From positions 62,001 through 126,000 of the forward strand of contig NZ_JAIQZF010000002.1 in NCBI RefSeq assembly GCF_020164585.1: a DNA stretch of 64,000 nt, read 5' to 3'. Of the stretch, positions 35,365 through 44,082 are shown one piece after another (within the stretch, counting starts at the first letter, position 1; every line of letters starts with the position of its first letter). The notes below the pieces were generated by a model. It worked only from the letters and a program-made list of their open reading frames with translations. It was not told the DNA's origin and searched no databases. Source of the DNA: Psychroflexus curvus (GTDB taxonomy: Bacteria; Bacteroidota; Bacteroidia; Flavobacteriales; Flavobacteriaceae). Made by a program: the position numbers and the translations under genes.

Positions 35365-35792
35365 TCCTCAAGATCTTCAATATGTTCTAGTTGTACCCCG
35401 GCCTTTTTTAAAAAATCTAAACCCGAGTTGTCTTTATATGCCCGCTGATAAACTACACGAATGATACCTGCCTGATGAATGAGCTTACTACACTCTTTAC
35501 AAGGAGACAATGCGATGTAAAGTGTGGCGTTTTTGGACGACTGTGTGGAAGCCGCTACTTTAAGGATAGCATTTGCTTCAGCATGAAGAACATACCATTT
35601 AGTCAGTTCTTCTTCATCCTCGCAGGCATTGTCAAAACCACTTGGTGTTCCGTTATAACCATCGGAAATGATCATACGGTCTTTAACGATGATAGCACCT
35701 ACTTGTTTGCGTTTGCAATGAGATAACTTACCCCACTCCCGCGCAATACGCAAGTAAGCTTTATCAAATTTGAGTTGTTTTTCTGTAGTCAT
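35361..35792 (-). CDS. dCMP deaminase (ComEB-like)
   Basis: The 143-residue zinc deaminase converts dCMP to dUMP for thymidylate synthesis. Motifs are LHAEANAIL with the zinc His and proton-shuttling Glu, and LSPCKECSKLIHQAG with the two zinc cysteines. An N-terminal YNGTPSGFDNACEDEEE segment with a Cys fits deoxycytidylate deaminases rather than tRNA or cytidine deaminases. Its stop overlaps the protease start by 4 bp, suggesting coupled translation. Confidence 0.93.
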   Translation of the reverse strand: MTTEKQLKFDKAYLRIAREWGKLSHCKRKQVGAIIVKDRMIISDGYNGTPSGFDNACEDEEELTKWYVLHAEANAILKVAASTQSSKNATLYIALSPCKECSKLIHQAGIIRVVYQRAYKDNSGLDFLKKAGVQLEHIEDLEE

Positions 35793-35887
35793 TCGAAAAT
35801 AAATTCGAATATAAAACTTATGCTTTTACACAAGCGTTAAGAACCTGCTTAAATTTACTTAAACTCTAATTTGTTGGATTTTTAAAA

Positions 35888-36472
35888 TTAAAAAATCCAG
35901 TTATCTATAAGAATGGGCACCGTCATACCTGTCACAATAGAAGAAATCACTAAAACCCAATCTCTCTTGGAAAACCTGAACACTCTTTGAGCAATGAAAC
36001 CTAAAAGCAGAACTACAAAAACTATCAAAATTTGAGCTAGCTCTATTCCAAGTGCAAATTCTATCAGCATGAAGAAAATATTATCAGCCCCTTTGGCAAG
36101 CATATTGAAATGTGTAGAAAACCCAAAGCCGTGGACCAGACCAAAAAAGAAAGTAACAAAATAAAAAAGATTGGTTTTGCCTTTTCCATTGACTCTTCCA
36201 GCGGTGAAAATGCTATAGACTGCTGTAAAAATAATACTTACAGGAATTAAAAACTCAATCATATCTCTGTCAACGTTCAAGATATTATAGGCTGAAAGGA
36301 CCAGAGATAAAACATGACCAACGGTGAAGAGCGTAACCAGCCATATCACTTTTCTGCTTTGTTGAAAAGAATAAGACGCCACTAAAGCAGTTAGAAAAAG
36401 CACGTGATCGTAAGCATTCCAATCCAAAACGTGTTCAAATCCCAATTTGAGGTATAGCCAAAATTCTTCCAT
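35888..36472 (-). CDS. HupE/UreJ-family membrane protein
   Basis: The 194-residue protein has about six hydrophobic segments and the family pattern: GFEHVLDWNAYDHVLFLTAL with a conserved His, VTLFTVGHVLSLVLSAYNIL, and FGLVHGFGFSTHF. HupE/UreJ proteins are implicated in nickel or cobalt uptake, but many Bacteroidetes members stand alone. No hydrogenase or urease genes are near. It is about 95 bp from the dCMP deaminase start and monocistronic. Confidence 0.85.
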   Translation of the reverse strand: MEEFWLYLKLGFEHVLDWNAYDHVLFLTALVASYSFQQSRKVIWLVTLFTVGHVLSLVLSAYNILNVDRDMIEFLIPVSIIFTAVYSIFTAGRVNGKGKTNLFYFVTFFFGLVHGFGFSTHFNMLAKGADNIFFMLIEFALGIELAQILIVFVVLLLGFIAQRVFRFSKRDWVLVISSIVTGMTVPILIDNWIF

Positions 36473-36588
36473 TTAGTAAATTTTAAGTTTAGTTGATAAA
36501 ATTAAATAAAAATTGCTTCGAAATTAGTTTCAGATTATCTAATCCTAAAATTAATTGAGGTAAAATTCTCACACGTTTTAAATTTGTT

Positions 36589-36596
36589 TATTTTTG
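36589..36596 (+). promoter_or_regulatory. -7 box TATTTTTG of tRNA-Ala
   Basis: An exact TAnnTTTG match 8 bp before the mature tRNA 5' end. Transcription would begin at or close to the first tRNA base. Confidence 0.6.
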
Positions 36597-36604
36597 TTGC
36601 CAAT

Positions 36605-36678
36605 GGGGGATTAGCTCAGTTGGCTAGAGCGCCACGCTGGCAGCGTGGAGGCCATCGGTTCGAATCCGATATTCTCCA
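36605..36678 (+). tRNA. tRNA-Ala (GGC)
   Basis: The 74-base cloverleaf has acceptor GGGGGAT pairing with ATTCTCC, a D-arm GCTCAGTTGGCTAGAGC, and an anticodon stem CCACG/CGTGG with loop CTGGCAG giving anticodon GGC. The T-arm is ATCGG-TTCGAAT-CCGAT. The 3' CCA is not encoded. Confidence 0.96.
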
Positions 36679-36687
36679 CTTTATTTC

Positions 36688-36714
36688 AAAACCACTTCTT
36701 TTTGAAGTGGTTTT
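36688..36714 (+). terminator. terminator of tRNA-Ala
   Basis: AAAACCACTTC, loop TTTTT, GAAGTGGTTTT, then further T. The 11-bp stem is perfect and begins 10 bp after the tRNA. Confidence 0.9.
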
Positions 36715-36832
36715 TTTATTGCGAGTGCCCCGTTATATGTGTTAGAACGAGAGGTCCGCTCTAGATGAAAAATCAATAAAATCTTTAAGTACAGAGACTT
36801 ATTAATATAGGCAATCAACCAGGAACAAAAAC

Positions 36833-36916
36833 GCCTATCTTATTAAGAAATAGGCATGAATAGGTTTAGTTTTGAAGTGTCGAGTGTCCCGGAGCCTCGG
36901 GAGAACCGCTGTAGAT
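36833..36916 (-). pseudogene. tRNA-Cys 3' remnant with its own stem-loop
   Basis: GTGTCGAG (36877-36884) and GAACCGCTGTAGAT (36903-36916) repeat the 3' part of the intact tRNA-Cys at 36961-37030. Between them the T-loop bases are replaced by a small palindrome, TCCCGGAGCCTCGGGA. Downstream on the minus strand is a stem-loop around 36833-36855, matching the position of the tRNA-Cys terminator. The 5' half of the tRNA is missing, so it cannot give a functional tRNA. Confidence 0.7.
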
Positions 36917-36924
36917 AAAATAAT

Positions 36925-36955
36925 AAAAGCCTAACTCTTTGAAAGTAAGGCTTTT
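36925..36955 (-). terminator. terminator of tRNA-Cys
   Basis: AAAAGCCTTACT, a short loop and AGTTAGGCTTTT pair on the minus strand with one mismatch, 6 bp after the tRNA 3' end. Confidence 0.8.
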
Positions 36956-36960
36956 GTTGA

Positions 36961-37030
36961 GGTGTCGAGCGGATTCGAACCGCTGTAGATGGTTTTGCAG
37001 ACCACTGCCTAGCCACTCGGCCACGACACC
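36961..37030 (-). tRNA. tRNA-Cys (GCA)
   Basis: The minus strand reads GGTGTCG at the 5' end and CGACACC at the 3' end as a perfect acceptor stem. The anticodon loop CTGCAAA gives GCA, and the T-arm is AGCGG-TTCGAAT-CCGCT. The length is 70 bases. CCA is not encoded. Confidence 0.95.
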
Positions 37031-37094
37031 GTTTTAAGGGATTGCAAATTTAAGAAATTATTTCTATCCCCCAACACGATTATAAAGATAAGAT

Positions 37095-37454
37095 TTAATC
37101 TCGTGTCCTAGATAAAGTGATGCTGACATCTTCTACGTCTCCACCCAATGGGGGGTTGATCTTAGCTACTTTTACACGTGAAGCTTTTACGAGATCTAAT
37201 TCAGAAAAAATCCTGTCCAAAATTCGTTTAGCTGCATGTTCTAAAAGTTTGGAAGGCTGTGACATTTCTTCTTTTACAATTTTATTGAGGTGGACATAAT
37301 CTACAGTATCTTTTAACGCATCAGACTCTGCAGATAAGTCTAAGTTGGCCTCCACACTTAGGTCCACTCTGTAATCGCTACCTATTTTAGTTTCTTCCGG
37401 CAAGCAGCCATGGTAAGCATAAACACGAATATTAGTTAACGTAATTGTATCCAA
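37095..37454 (-). CDS. folB: dihydroneopterin aldolase
   Basis: The enzyme cleaves 7,8-dihydroneopterin in folate synthesis. This 119-residue protein has VYAYHGCLPEETKIGSDYRV at the N-terminus with the conserved Glu and the YHG motif, VDYVHLNKIVKEEM in the centre, LLEHAAKRILDRIF, and KINPPLGGDVEDVSI at the end. Length fits the family. It is monocistronic and diverges from the efflux operon. Confidence 0.93.
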   Translation of the reverse strand: MDTITLTNIRVYAYHGCLPEETKIGSDYRVDLSVEANLDLSAESDALKDTVDYVHLNKIVKEEMSQPSKLLEHAAKRILDRIFSELDLVKASRVKVAKINPPLGGDVEDVSITLSRTRD

Positions 37455-37606
37455 AGTTTTTTTTACAAAGATAAGCCAGACTTAGGTCTATAACTATAAG
37501 CTACAATTTTGATTATTAATCATTAGTAAACGTTTAACATAATTTAACGCAATGCGGTGTAACATAATTAAAATTAGAAGGTCTTATGTAAAGCAATATA
37601 ATTCTT

Positions 37607-38308
37607 ATGATAGAAATAAAAGACCTGCACAAATCCTATAAAATGGGGAAAAATTCACTTCATGTTCTGAAGGGAATAAACTTTAGTGTTGAAGAAGGCG
37701 AATTGGTTTCTATTATGGGGTCCTCTGGTTCTGGTAAATCCACTCTCCTTAATATTCTGGGGATGCTGGATGAAGCTGATGAAGGTTCATATACCCTGGA
37801 TGGTGTACCCATCAAAAATCTTAATGAAAAGCTGGCTGCTCAGTATCGAAATAAATTTTTGGGATTTATTTTTCAGTCCTTCAACCTGATCAATTATAAA
37901 TCTGCATTAGACAACGTAGCTCTTCCTCTTTTTTATCAAGGTGTAAAACGGTCTGAACGTATAGAAAGATCGATGGCTTATCTGGAAAAAGTGGGTCTTG
38001 CAGCCTGGGCAGATCATAAGCCCAACGAGCTTTCCGGTGGTCAAAAACAGAGAGTTGCTATCGCCAGAGCATTGGCAAGTGATCCTAAAGTTCTGCTCGC
38101 CGATGAGTTAACAGGGGCTTTGGACTCAAAAACATCTTATGAAATTATGGATCTTATTCAACAAATAAATGATGAAGGCAGAACCATTTTAGTAGTTACT
38201 CACGAAGAAGATATTGCCCAAATGTGCAAGCGCATTGTTAACCTGAAAGATGGAGTCATTATAGACGATAAGAAAATTACTCAAGTAAGAGCCCAACAGA
38301 ATGTTTAG
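37607..38308 (+). CDS. MacB-type ABC transporter ATP-binding protein
   Basis: This 233-residue ATPase of the LolD/MacB subfamily has Walker A GSSGSGKSTLLN, a Q-loop in FIFQSFNLI, signature LSGGQKQRVAIARAL, Walker B KVLLADELTGALD and the switch His in VVTHEED. It drives the two permeases downstream and overlaps the first of them by 8 bp. The five genes 37607-43407 form a complete pump, in the order ATPase, permease, permease, adaptor, outer-membrane channel. Confidence 0.95.
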   Translation: MIEIKDLHKSYKMGKNSLHVLKGINFSVEEGELVSIMGSSGSGKSTLLNILGMLDEADEGSYTLDGVPIKNLNEKLAAQYRNKFLGFIFQSFNLINYKSALDNVALPLFYQGVKRSERIERSMAYLEKVGLAAWADHKPNELSGGQKQRVAIARALASDPKVLLADELTGALDSKTSYEIMDLIQQINDEGRTILVVTHEEDIAQMCKRIVNLKDGVIIDDKKITQVRAQQNV

Positions 38309-39545
38309 TTTAGAACGCTGGCAAGAAGTTTTTGAAACGATTTCTAAGAATAAACTTAGAACGTTTCTTACGGGTGTTTCTGTAGCCTCTGGAATATTTA
38401 TTCTTGTTATTTTACTAGGCGTAAGTGTGGGATTTCAAAATGGAATTGAAAGTCAATTTCAAAACGATGCAGAGAATATAATAAACATCTATCCAGGAGA
38501 AACAGCGATTAGTTTTGAAGGCTTCAACAAAGGGCGAAGAATTCAGTTACGAAATGAAGACTATGAAATCGTTACTGAAAATTCAAAGCAGGAAATCGAA
38601 TATAAGTCTCCATTGTATCAAATTTTCGCAGGCCTTATTTCCCACGGAAATAATTCCGGGAATTATCGGGTGGAGGGTGTTCTTCCAGATTACCAATACC
38701 TGGAAAAAGCAGATATCATTGAAGGACGGTTTATAAATGCTAACGATAATAAAGCAAAAGAAAAGTACGCGGTCATTGGGAATCGCGTCAAAAAAGATCT
38801 TTTTGAAGACGAATCTCCTGTAGGTAAATATATTCAGGTTTCGGGACTGAATTTTAAAGTCGTAGGGGTATTCACAGATCCCGGAGGTGACAGGGAAGAA
38901 ACCAGAATATATGTACCTATTGCTACATCACAAATTGTTTTTGGAGCTGGAACGGATATAAGATCCATGGGTTTCACGCTTCCCAAAGAAGAAAATTACG
39001 ATCTTGCCCTTAAACAGTCCAATGCTTTTGCTGCCCAAGCAGAAAGGATGTTGAAAACCAAACTTCAAATAGACCCTAAAGACGAAAGTGCTCTTTTCAT
39101 AAGTAACAATATCGAAAACACTAAAGAAATTTACGTGCTGATAAGCGCTATGCGGGTGTTTTTCTGGGGAGTAGGCCTGGCTACATTGTTAGCGGGGATT
39201 ATAGGGGTGAGCAACATCATGCTCATCATCGTAAAAGAAAGAACCAAAGAAATCGGCATAAGGAAAGCATTGGGTGCAGAACCCTTATCTATTGTAGGTA
39301 TGATTCTTCACGAATCGATTTTTGTCACCTCCATATCCGGTCTTTTCGGGCTGATCTTCGGGCTGGTCTTATTGGAAATAGTAGGTCCCATGGTGGAACT
39401 GGACTTTATAAAAAATCCGAGTGTAAATTTTAGCATTGCTGTTTCCACCTTATTATTATTAATCGCAGCTGGCGCAATTGCTGGTTTTTTTCCTGCATGG
39501 AGAGGAGCTAGAATTAAACCTATAGATGCCTTAAGAGACGAGTAA
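38301..39545 (+). CDS. MacB-type ABC transporter permease 1
   Basis: The 414-residue protein has an N-terminal membrane helix (NKLRTFLTGVSVASGIFILVI), a large periplasmic MacB_PCD domain (about residues 45-270), and three C-terminal helices with the FtsX domain (VGLATLLAGIIGVSNIMLII, VKERTKEIGIRKALGA). The motif KERTKEIGIRKALGA is the cytoplasmic coupling helix that contacts the ATPase. It probably forms a heterodimer with the next permease, 1 bp away. The substrate is unknown. Confidence 0.93.
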   Translation: MFSLERWQEVFETISKNKLRTFLTGVSVASGIFILVILLGVSVGFQNGIESQFQNDAENIINIYPGETAISFEGFNKGRRIQLRNEDYEIVTENSKQEIEYKSPLYQIFAGLISHGNNSGNYRVEGVLPDYQYLEKADIIEGRFINANDNKAKEKYAVIGNRVKKDLFEDESPVGKYIQVSGLNFKVVGVFTDPGGDREETRIYVPIATSQIVFGAGTDIRSMGFTLPKEENYDLALKQSNAFAAQAERMLKTKLQIDPKDESALFISNNIENTKEIYVLISAMRVFFWGVGLATLLAGIIGVSNIMLIIVKERTKEIGIRKALGAEPLSIVGMILHESIFVTSISGLFGLIFGLVLLEIVGPMVELDFIKNPSVNFSIAVSTLLLLIAAGAIAGFFPAWRGARIKPIDALRDE

Positions 39546-39546
39546 T

Positions 39547-40806
39547 ATGTTCAGTAGAGACAAATGGAATGAGGTTATTGAGTCATTGACTTCTAATTTA
39601 TTTAGAACCATATTGACAGCTTTTGGTGTGTTTTGGGGAATATTTATTCTTGTTATTCTATTAGCTGCTGGAAATGGTTTTGAAAGCGGCGTCAAGCAAT
39701 TGTTTGATGGTATTTCTTCCAATTCCATGTTTATGTGGTCGCAACCCATTTCAAAATCTTATAACGGTTTACCAAAGGGACGTCGATACAATTTTGACCT
39801 GAGTGATGTCGCAGAAATAAAAAGAGATGTTGATGGATTAAAATACGTCTCTCCAAGAAATCAGTTAGGAGGCTTTGGTGGCAACAATAATGTTGTAAGA
39901 GGACTTAAAAGTGGTGCTTTTAATGTGTACGGAGATTATCCTGACATTCAGTTTCAGGAACCTATGAAGATACTTAAAGGCCGGTTTTTGAATCAAAATG
40001 ACATCGAGGCAAAAAGAAAAGTAGCAGTCATAGGTGAAGGGGTTGTAAAAGGGCTATATGACTTTGATGAAGACCCTATCGGAACCTATGTCAAAGTTCA
40101 AGGAGTTAACTTTATGGTTATTGGCATCTATAAAAAGAAAGGCTTTGGCGGGGGAAATGCTGAGGAAGATCAAAAGCAAATTTATGTTCCATTCACTGCC
40201 TATTCTCAAGCCTTCAATATGGGGCAAAAGGTCGGTTGGATGGCGATTACTGCCAATGATAACAACTCTATTACTCGGTTAAAACCTCAGATTTTTGATA
40301 TTATAAAAGAAAACCATGATATAGCTCCGGAAGACGATAGGGCAATAGGTAATTTTGATTTATATGAACAGTTTTCAAAAATATCAGGACTCTTTATAGC
40401 TTTAAATGCTGTAGCTTATTTTGTAGGTATATTGATATTATTATCAGGAGTCATAGGCATCAGCAATATCATGCTGATTGTAGTAAAAGAACGAACCAAC
40501 GAGATAGGCGTAAGACGGGCACTAGGTGCAACCCCTTGGCAGATAAGAGGTCAGATCCTTTTTGAATCTGTTTTTCTTACTATTATAGCTGGAATGACAG
40601 GAATCGTATTTGCTACTGGAGTTTTGGCTGTCGTCAATGCGCTGTTACCTAAAGATTCTGATATGCCTTTCGCAAACCCAAGTGTTGATCTTATTACAGT
40701 TATCATCGCTTTATTAATATTAATAGTTTCCGGACTTTTGGCTGGATTCATTCCTGCACAAAACGCTATACGAGTAAAACCAGTCGATGCCTTAAGAACC
40801 GAATAA
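39547..40806 (+). CDS. MacB-type ABC transporter permease 2
   Basis: This 419-residue paralogue of the preceding permease has the same layout: N-terminal helix (NLFRTILTAFGVFWGIFILVI), periplasmic MacB_PCD domain, and C-terminal FtsX segment (ISNIMLIVVKERTNEIGVRR, then ALGATP). A Gly-rich periplasmic stretch (KKKGFGGGNAEED) is specific to this copy. Two different permeases beside one ATPase suggest a heterodimeric MacB-like transporter. Confidence 0.93.
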   Translation: MFSRDKWNEVIESLTSNLFRTILTAFGVFWGIFILVILLAAGNGFESGVKQLFDGISSNSMFMWSQPISKSYNGLPKGRRYNFDLSDVAEIKRDVDGLKYVSPRNQLGGFGGNNNVVRGLKSGAFNVYGDYPDIQFQEPMKILKGRFLNQNDIEAKRKVAVIGEGVVKGLYDFDEDPIGTYVKVQGVNFMVIGIYKKKGFGGGNAEEDQKQIYVPFTAYSQAFNMGQKVGWMAITANDNNSITRLKPQIFDIIKENHDIAPEDDRAIGNFDLYEQFSKISGLFIALNAVAYFVGILILLSGVIGISNIMLIVVKERTNEIGVRRALGATPWQIRGQILFESVFLTIIAGMTGIVFATGVLAVVNALLPKDSDMPFANPSVDLITVIIALLILIVSGLLAGFIPAQNAIRVKPVDALRTE

Positions 40807-40836
40807 AAACAACCCTTACCTAATATAAATTTAAAT

Positions 40837-41961
40837 ATGAAAAAAGTAATCACCATCATTATTCTGCTTGTTATTGTAGTCTTATTTGGGGGATCTTTAT
40901 TTTATCTCTACCAAAAAAATCAAGAAAGCCCTGAAGTTTTTAAAACTGAAGAGCCTACAAGAGAAACTATCGTGAAGAAAACAATGGCGACAGGAACGCT
41001 TATTCCAAGGGAAGAAGTGGACGTGAAACCCAATATTTCCGGAGTTATTGACAAACTCTTTGTCAAGCCAGGAGAGACTGTTGAAATTGGCGATATGATT
41101 GCTCAGCTTAAAGTGGTACCTAATATCACCAGTTTAAACTCAGCCAAAAACCAAGTAAGACAGGCTAAAATCAACCTGGCTAACGAAAAAAAAATATTTG
41201 AAAGACAGAAAGAGCTTTTTGCAAAAGGAGTGATTTCTGAAAATGACTTTGATCTGGCTAAAAACGCTTACGATAATGCTTTACAAAACCTAAAAGCTGC
41301 CGAAGAAAATTTGGAAATCATAGAGACAGGTACAACTCAGGATGCTGGAAATGCAGCAACAACGCAGATAAAAGCCAGAATATCGGGAATGATTTTAGAT
41401 GTTCCTGTTGAAGTTGGGAACCAGGTCATTGAAGCCAACAACTTCAACGAGGGAACCACAATTGCGCTTATTGCAAAAACGGATGATATGATTTTTGAAG
41501 GGAAAGTTGATGAGTCTGAAGTTGGAAAAATAAAAGAAGGCCTTCCCTTAGAAATAACTGTAGGTGCCATAGAAGACAAAACCTTTAATGCTACCTTAGA
41601 TTATATTTCTCCAAAAGGTACCGAAGAAAATGGAGCCGTTCAATTTGATATTGAAGGAAGCTTGAAACTCAACGACAGTGTGTTCATAAGAGCCGGGCTA
41701 AGCGCCAATGCGTCTATAATATTAGAAAGGTCTGAAGATGTCCTTGCCATAAGTGAATCTTTGGTTCAGTTTGAAAAAGAAACCAATAAACCCTTCGTGG
41801 AAGTGGAAATCGGCGAGCAGCAGTTTGAGAAAAGGATGGTAGAACTTGGTCTAAGCGATGGAATTAATGTAGAGGTTATTTCTGGAGTTAGCAAAGGAGA
41901 TAAAATAAAAGTTTGGAATAGAGTTGAAGCACCTGTTGCTGGTAATCTTAGAAGAAGATAA
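40837..41961 (+). CDS. periplasmic adaptor (membrane fusion) protein
   Basis: The 374-residue RND/MacA-like adaptor begins with a membrane anchor (VITIIILLVIVVLFGGSLFYL). Two lipoyl half-motifs flank an alpha-hairpin (VDVKPNISGVIDKLFVKPG; the coiled coil at about residues 105-155 starts LNSAKNQVRQAKINLANEKK). Beta-barrel and membrane-proximal domains follow. It bridges the permeases to the TolC-like protein encoded 3 bp downstream. Confidence 0.93.
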   Translation: MKKVITIIILLVIVVLFGGSLFYLYQKNQESPEVFKTEEPTRETIVKKTMATGTLIPREEVDVKPNISGVIDKLFVKPGETVEIGDMIAQLKVVPNITSLNSAKNQVRQAKINLANEKKIFERQKELFAKGVISENDFDLAKNAYDNALQNLKAAEENLEIIETGTTQDAGNAATTQIKARISGMILDVPVEVGNQVIEANNFNEGTTIALIAKTDDMIFEGKVDESEVGKIKEGLPLEITVGAIEDKTFNATLDYISPKGTEENGAVQFDIEGSLKLNDSVFIRAGLSANASIILERSEDVLAISESLVQFEKETNKPFVEVEIGEQQFEKRMVELGLSDGINVEVISGVSKGDKIKVWNRVEAPVAGNLRRR

Positions 41962-41964
41962 TTT

Positions 41965-43407
41965 ATGAAAGCAATTGTTTTAGTTATAAGTATATTCTTT
42001 TTGAGTCTTCAAGCAACAGCTCAAGATAATAATGTTCCTACAAAATGGACTTTGGAGGCCTGTGTGGAGCATGCTATGGATAATAACATTTCCATAAAGC
42101 AATCCCAACTCGATCAGGAAAATGCGGACATAAGTAGAAGCGAAGCTATTGGAAATTACCTGCCAAGTTTAAATGGAAGTTTAAGCAACTCCTGGAACTC
42201 AGGTTTGACTCAAAATGTCACTACAGGAATTTTAGAAAATCAAACCGTAAGGAATCTTTCTGCCAATGCTACCGTAGGATTGACCTTATTTGACGGATTA
42301 AGAAATCTAAGAACTTTTCAAAGAGCTAAATTAGAAAAACTTGCAAGTCAATATTCTTTACAGTTGATGAAAGATGATATTGCACTATTTGTCGCCAATT
42401 CGTATTTGCAAATCCTGGTCAACAAACAGCAGCTTGAAGTCCTTAATGAGCAAAACAAGACCACCAAAGAGCAAATAGAGTTGACTAGAAAAACTGTGGA
42501 AGTGGGAACAGCCCCGGAGGGTGACCTTCTTGAAATTCAAGCTACCGATGCAGACGAAGAACAGCAGATTGTAGTTGCTCAAAACAATTTAAGAATATCA
42601 AAAATAAGTTTGTCTCAAACGCTCTTGATTGAAGATTATCAAAATTTTGATATTGCTGACGAGGAGTACGACATTCCTCTCACAGACATTTTATCTAAAA
42701 CTCCAGAAGAGATAGTTGAAAAGGCTAAACAGGAACGCTACGAAGTTAAAGTTGCTGAGCAGGATTTGGAAATAGCTGAAAAAGACATTGAAATTTCAAG
42801 AAGTCAGTTATACCCAACTTTGAATGGTTTTGTCAACTATAACACCAGAGAGTCAGACAGAGGAAGAACTGTAGGTGGTGGTATAGATCCGAACGATCCC
42901 ACTCGAGAAATTGGTATAGTGGAAGCCACTGGTCAAGCCGTAATTGCGCCGAATTTTAGAATAGAAACGGCAGGTCCAAGTAGTTTCTTTGACCAATTAG
43001 CTAGAAATGATGGTTACACCTATGGACTGCAAGTCAACATCCCTGTTTTCAACGGCTTTGCGACGCGTAATCAAATAAAAAGAAGAGAAGTTGTTGCAAA
43101 AAGAGCTGAATTCCAACTGGAGCAAACCGAATTGGATCTTGAAGCCAACGTATACCAGGCTTATGTGGATGCCCAGGGAGCAGCCAAAGCTTATGAAGCT
43201 GCTCAGAAGGCTGTGGAGTCACAAAAACTGGCTTTTGAATATGCTCAACAGCGTTTTGAAGTTGGCGTCTCCAATGCCTTTGAATTGAGCCAGTCGAAAT
43301 TTAGACTGACCAATGCACAAAACCGATTAATCAATGCAAAATACGATTACATATTCAATATAAAAGTTTTAGAATTGTACTTCGGAATTAGAGTTGTTGA
43401 GTATTAA
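41965..43407 (+). CDS. TolC-family outer membrane channel
   Basis: This 480-residue protein has a signal peptide (MKAIVLVISIFFLSLQATAQ) and two OEP repeats. The first starts WTLEACVEHAMDNNISIKQS and the second ISRSQLYPTLNGFVNYNTRE. Long helical stretches (KQQLEVLNEQNKTTKEQIEL) form the tunnel, and the end AKYDYIFNIKVLELYFG is typical. It completes the efflux operon. tsaB follows after 12 bp, perhaps partly read through. Confidence 0.94.
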   Translation: MKAIVLVISIFFLSLQATAQDNNVPTKWTLEACVEHAMDNNISIKQSQLDQENADISRSEAIGNYLPSLNGSLSNSWNSGLTQNVTTGILENQTVRNLSANATVGLTLFDGLRNLRTFQRAKLEKLASQYSLQLMKDDIALFVANSYLQILVNKQQLEVLNEQNKTTKEQIELTRKTVEVGTAPEGDLLEIQATDADEEQQIVVAQNNLRISKISLSQTLLIEDYQNFDIADEEYDIPLTDILSKTPEEIVEKAKQERYEVKVAEQDLEIAEKDIEISRSQLYPTLNGFVNYNTRESDRGRTVGGGIDPNDPTREIGIVEATGQAVIAPNFRIETAGPSSFFDQLARNDGYTYGLQVNIPVFNGFATRNQIKRREVVAKRAEFQLEQTELDLEANVYQAYVDAQGAAKAYEAAQKAVESQKLAFEYAQQRFEVGVSNAFELSQSKFRLTNAQNRLINAKYDYIFNIKVLELYFGIRVVEY

Positions 43408-43419
43408 AAATAAAAACCT

Positions 43420-44082
43420 TTGAGTAATATAATCCTTTGTTTAGAAACCTCCACGACCAATTGCTCAGTATGCATAGGTCGTGGAAGTTCTATTTTAACT
43501 TCAAAAGAAATCAACAGCGAGAATTTTTCACATTCTGAGCAGTTGCACGGTTTTATCATCGAATTATTAACTCAGAAAAAATTAACACCTAAAGATGTAG
43601 ATGCCGTTTCTATTAGCAAAGGTCCTGGATCCTATACAGGTTTAAGAATAGGCGTTTCGGCAGCAAAAGGTCTGGCCTTCGCTTTAGATATCCCATTGAT
43701 TTCAGTGTCTACTTTACTCTGTCTAGCTAAACAAATAAATATAAAGGAGGGCTTAATTGTCCCCATGTTGGATGCAAGGCGAATGGAAGTGTATTCTGAA
43801 GTTTTAGATGCTGACTTTACTTCTAAAAGAGAAATCAAAGCTGAAATTTTGGATGAGCATTCTTTTCAAAAGGAATTGAAATTGGGCAAAGTCCATTTTA
43901 TAGGAAGTGGTGTTGAAAAGTTTGAGGGCATTTGCAATCATCCCAATGCTGTATTTCATCATAAAAAACTTCCGTCTGCCCAAGAACAATTTTTTATAGC
44001 AAAACGGAAGTATGATGAAAAAATCTTTGAGGATGTGGCCTACTTTGAACCATTTTACCTCAAAGATTTTGTGAGTAAGTAA
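43420..44082 (+). CDS. tsaB: tRNA threonylcarbamoyladenosine biosynthesis protein TsaB
   Basis: TsaB scaffolds the TsaD/TsaE complex that makes t6A37 in ANN-decoding tRNAs. The 220-residue protein starts at a TTG codon (MSNIILCLETSTTNCSVCIG) and has the family motif SKGPGSYTGLRIGVSAAKGL followed by IPLISVSTLLCLA. The C-terminal part is shorter than in Escherichia coli. It is the last gene in the run from 37607 and is 12 bp after the TolC-like gene. Confidence 0.93.
   Translation: MSNIILCLETSTTNCSVCIGRGSSILTSKEINSENFSHSEQLHGFIIELLTQKKLTPKDVDAVSISKGPGSYTGLRIGVSAAKGLAFALDIPLISVSTLLCLAKQINIKEGLIVPMLDARRMEVYSEVLDADFTSKREIKAEILDEHSFQKELKLGKVHFIGSGVEKFEGICNHPNAVFHHKKLPSAQEQFFIAKRKYDEKIFEDVAYFEPFYLKDFVSK

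Noticed and set aside
37607-43407. macrolide resistance pump (macAB-tolC) by name
   Set aside because: The fold and order fit a MacB-type pump, but two different permeases and an unknown substrate do not justify the specific gene names.
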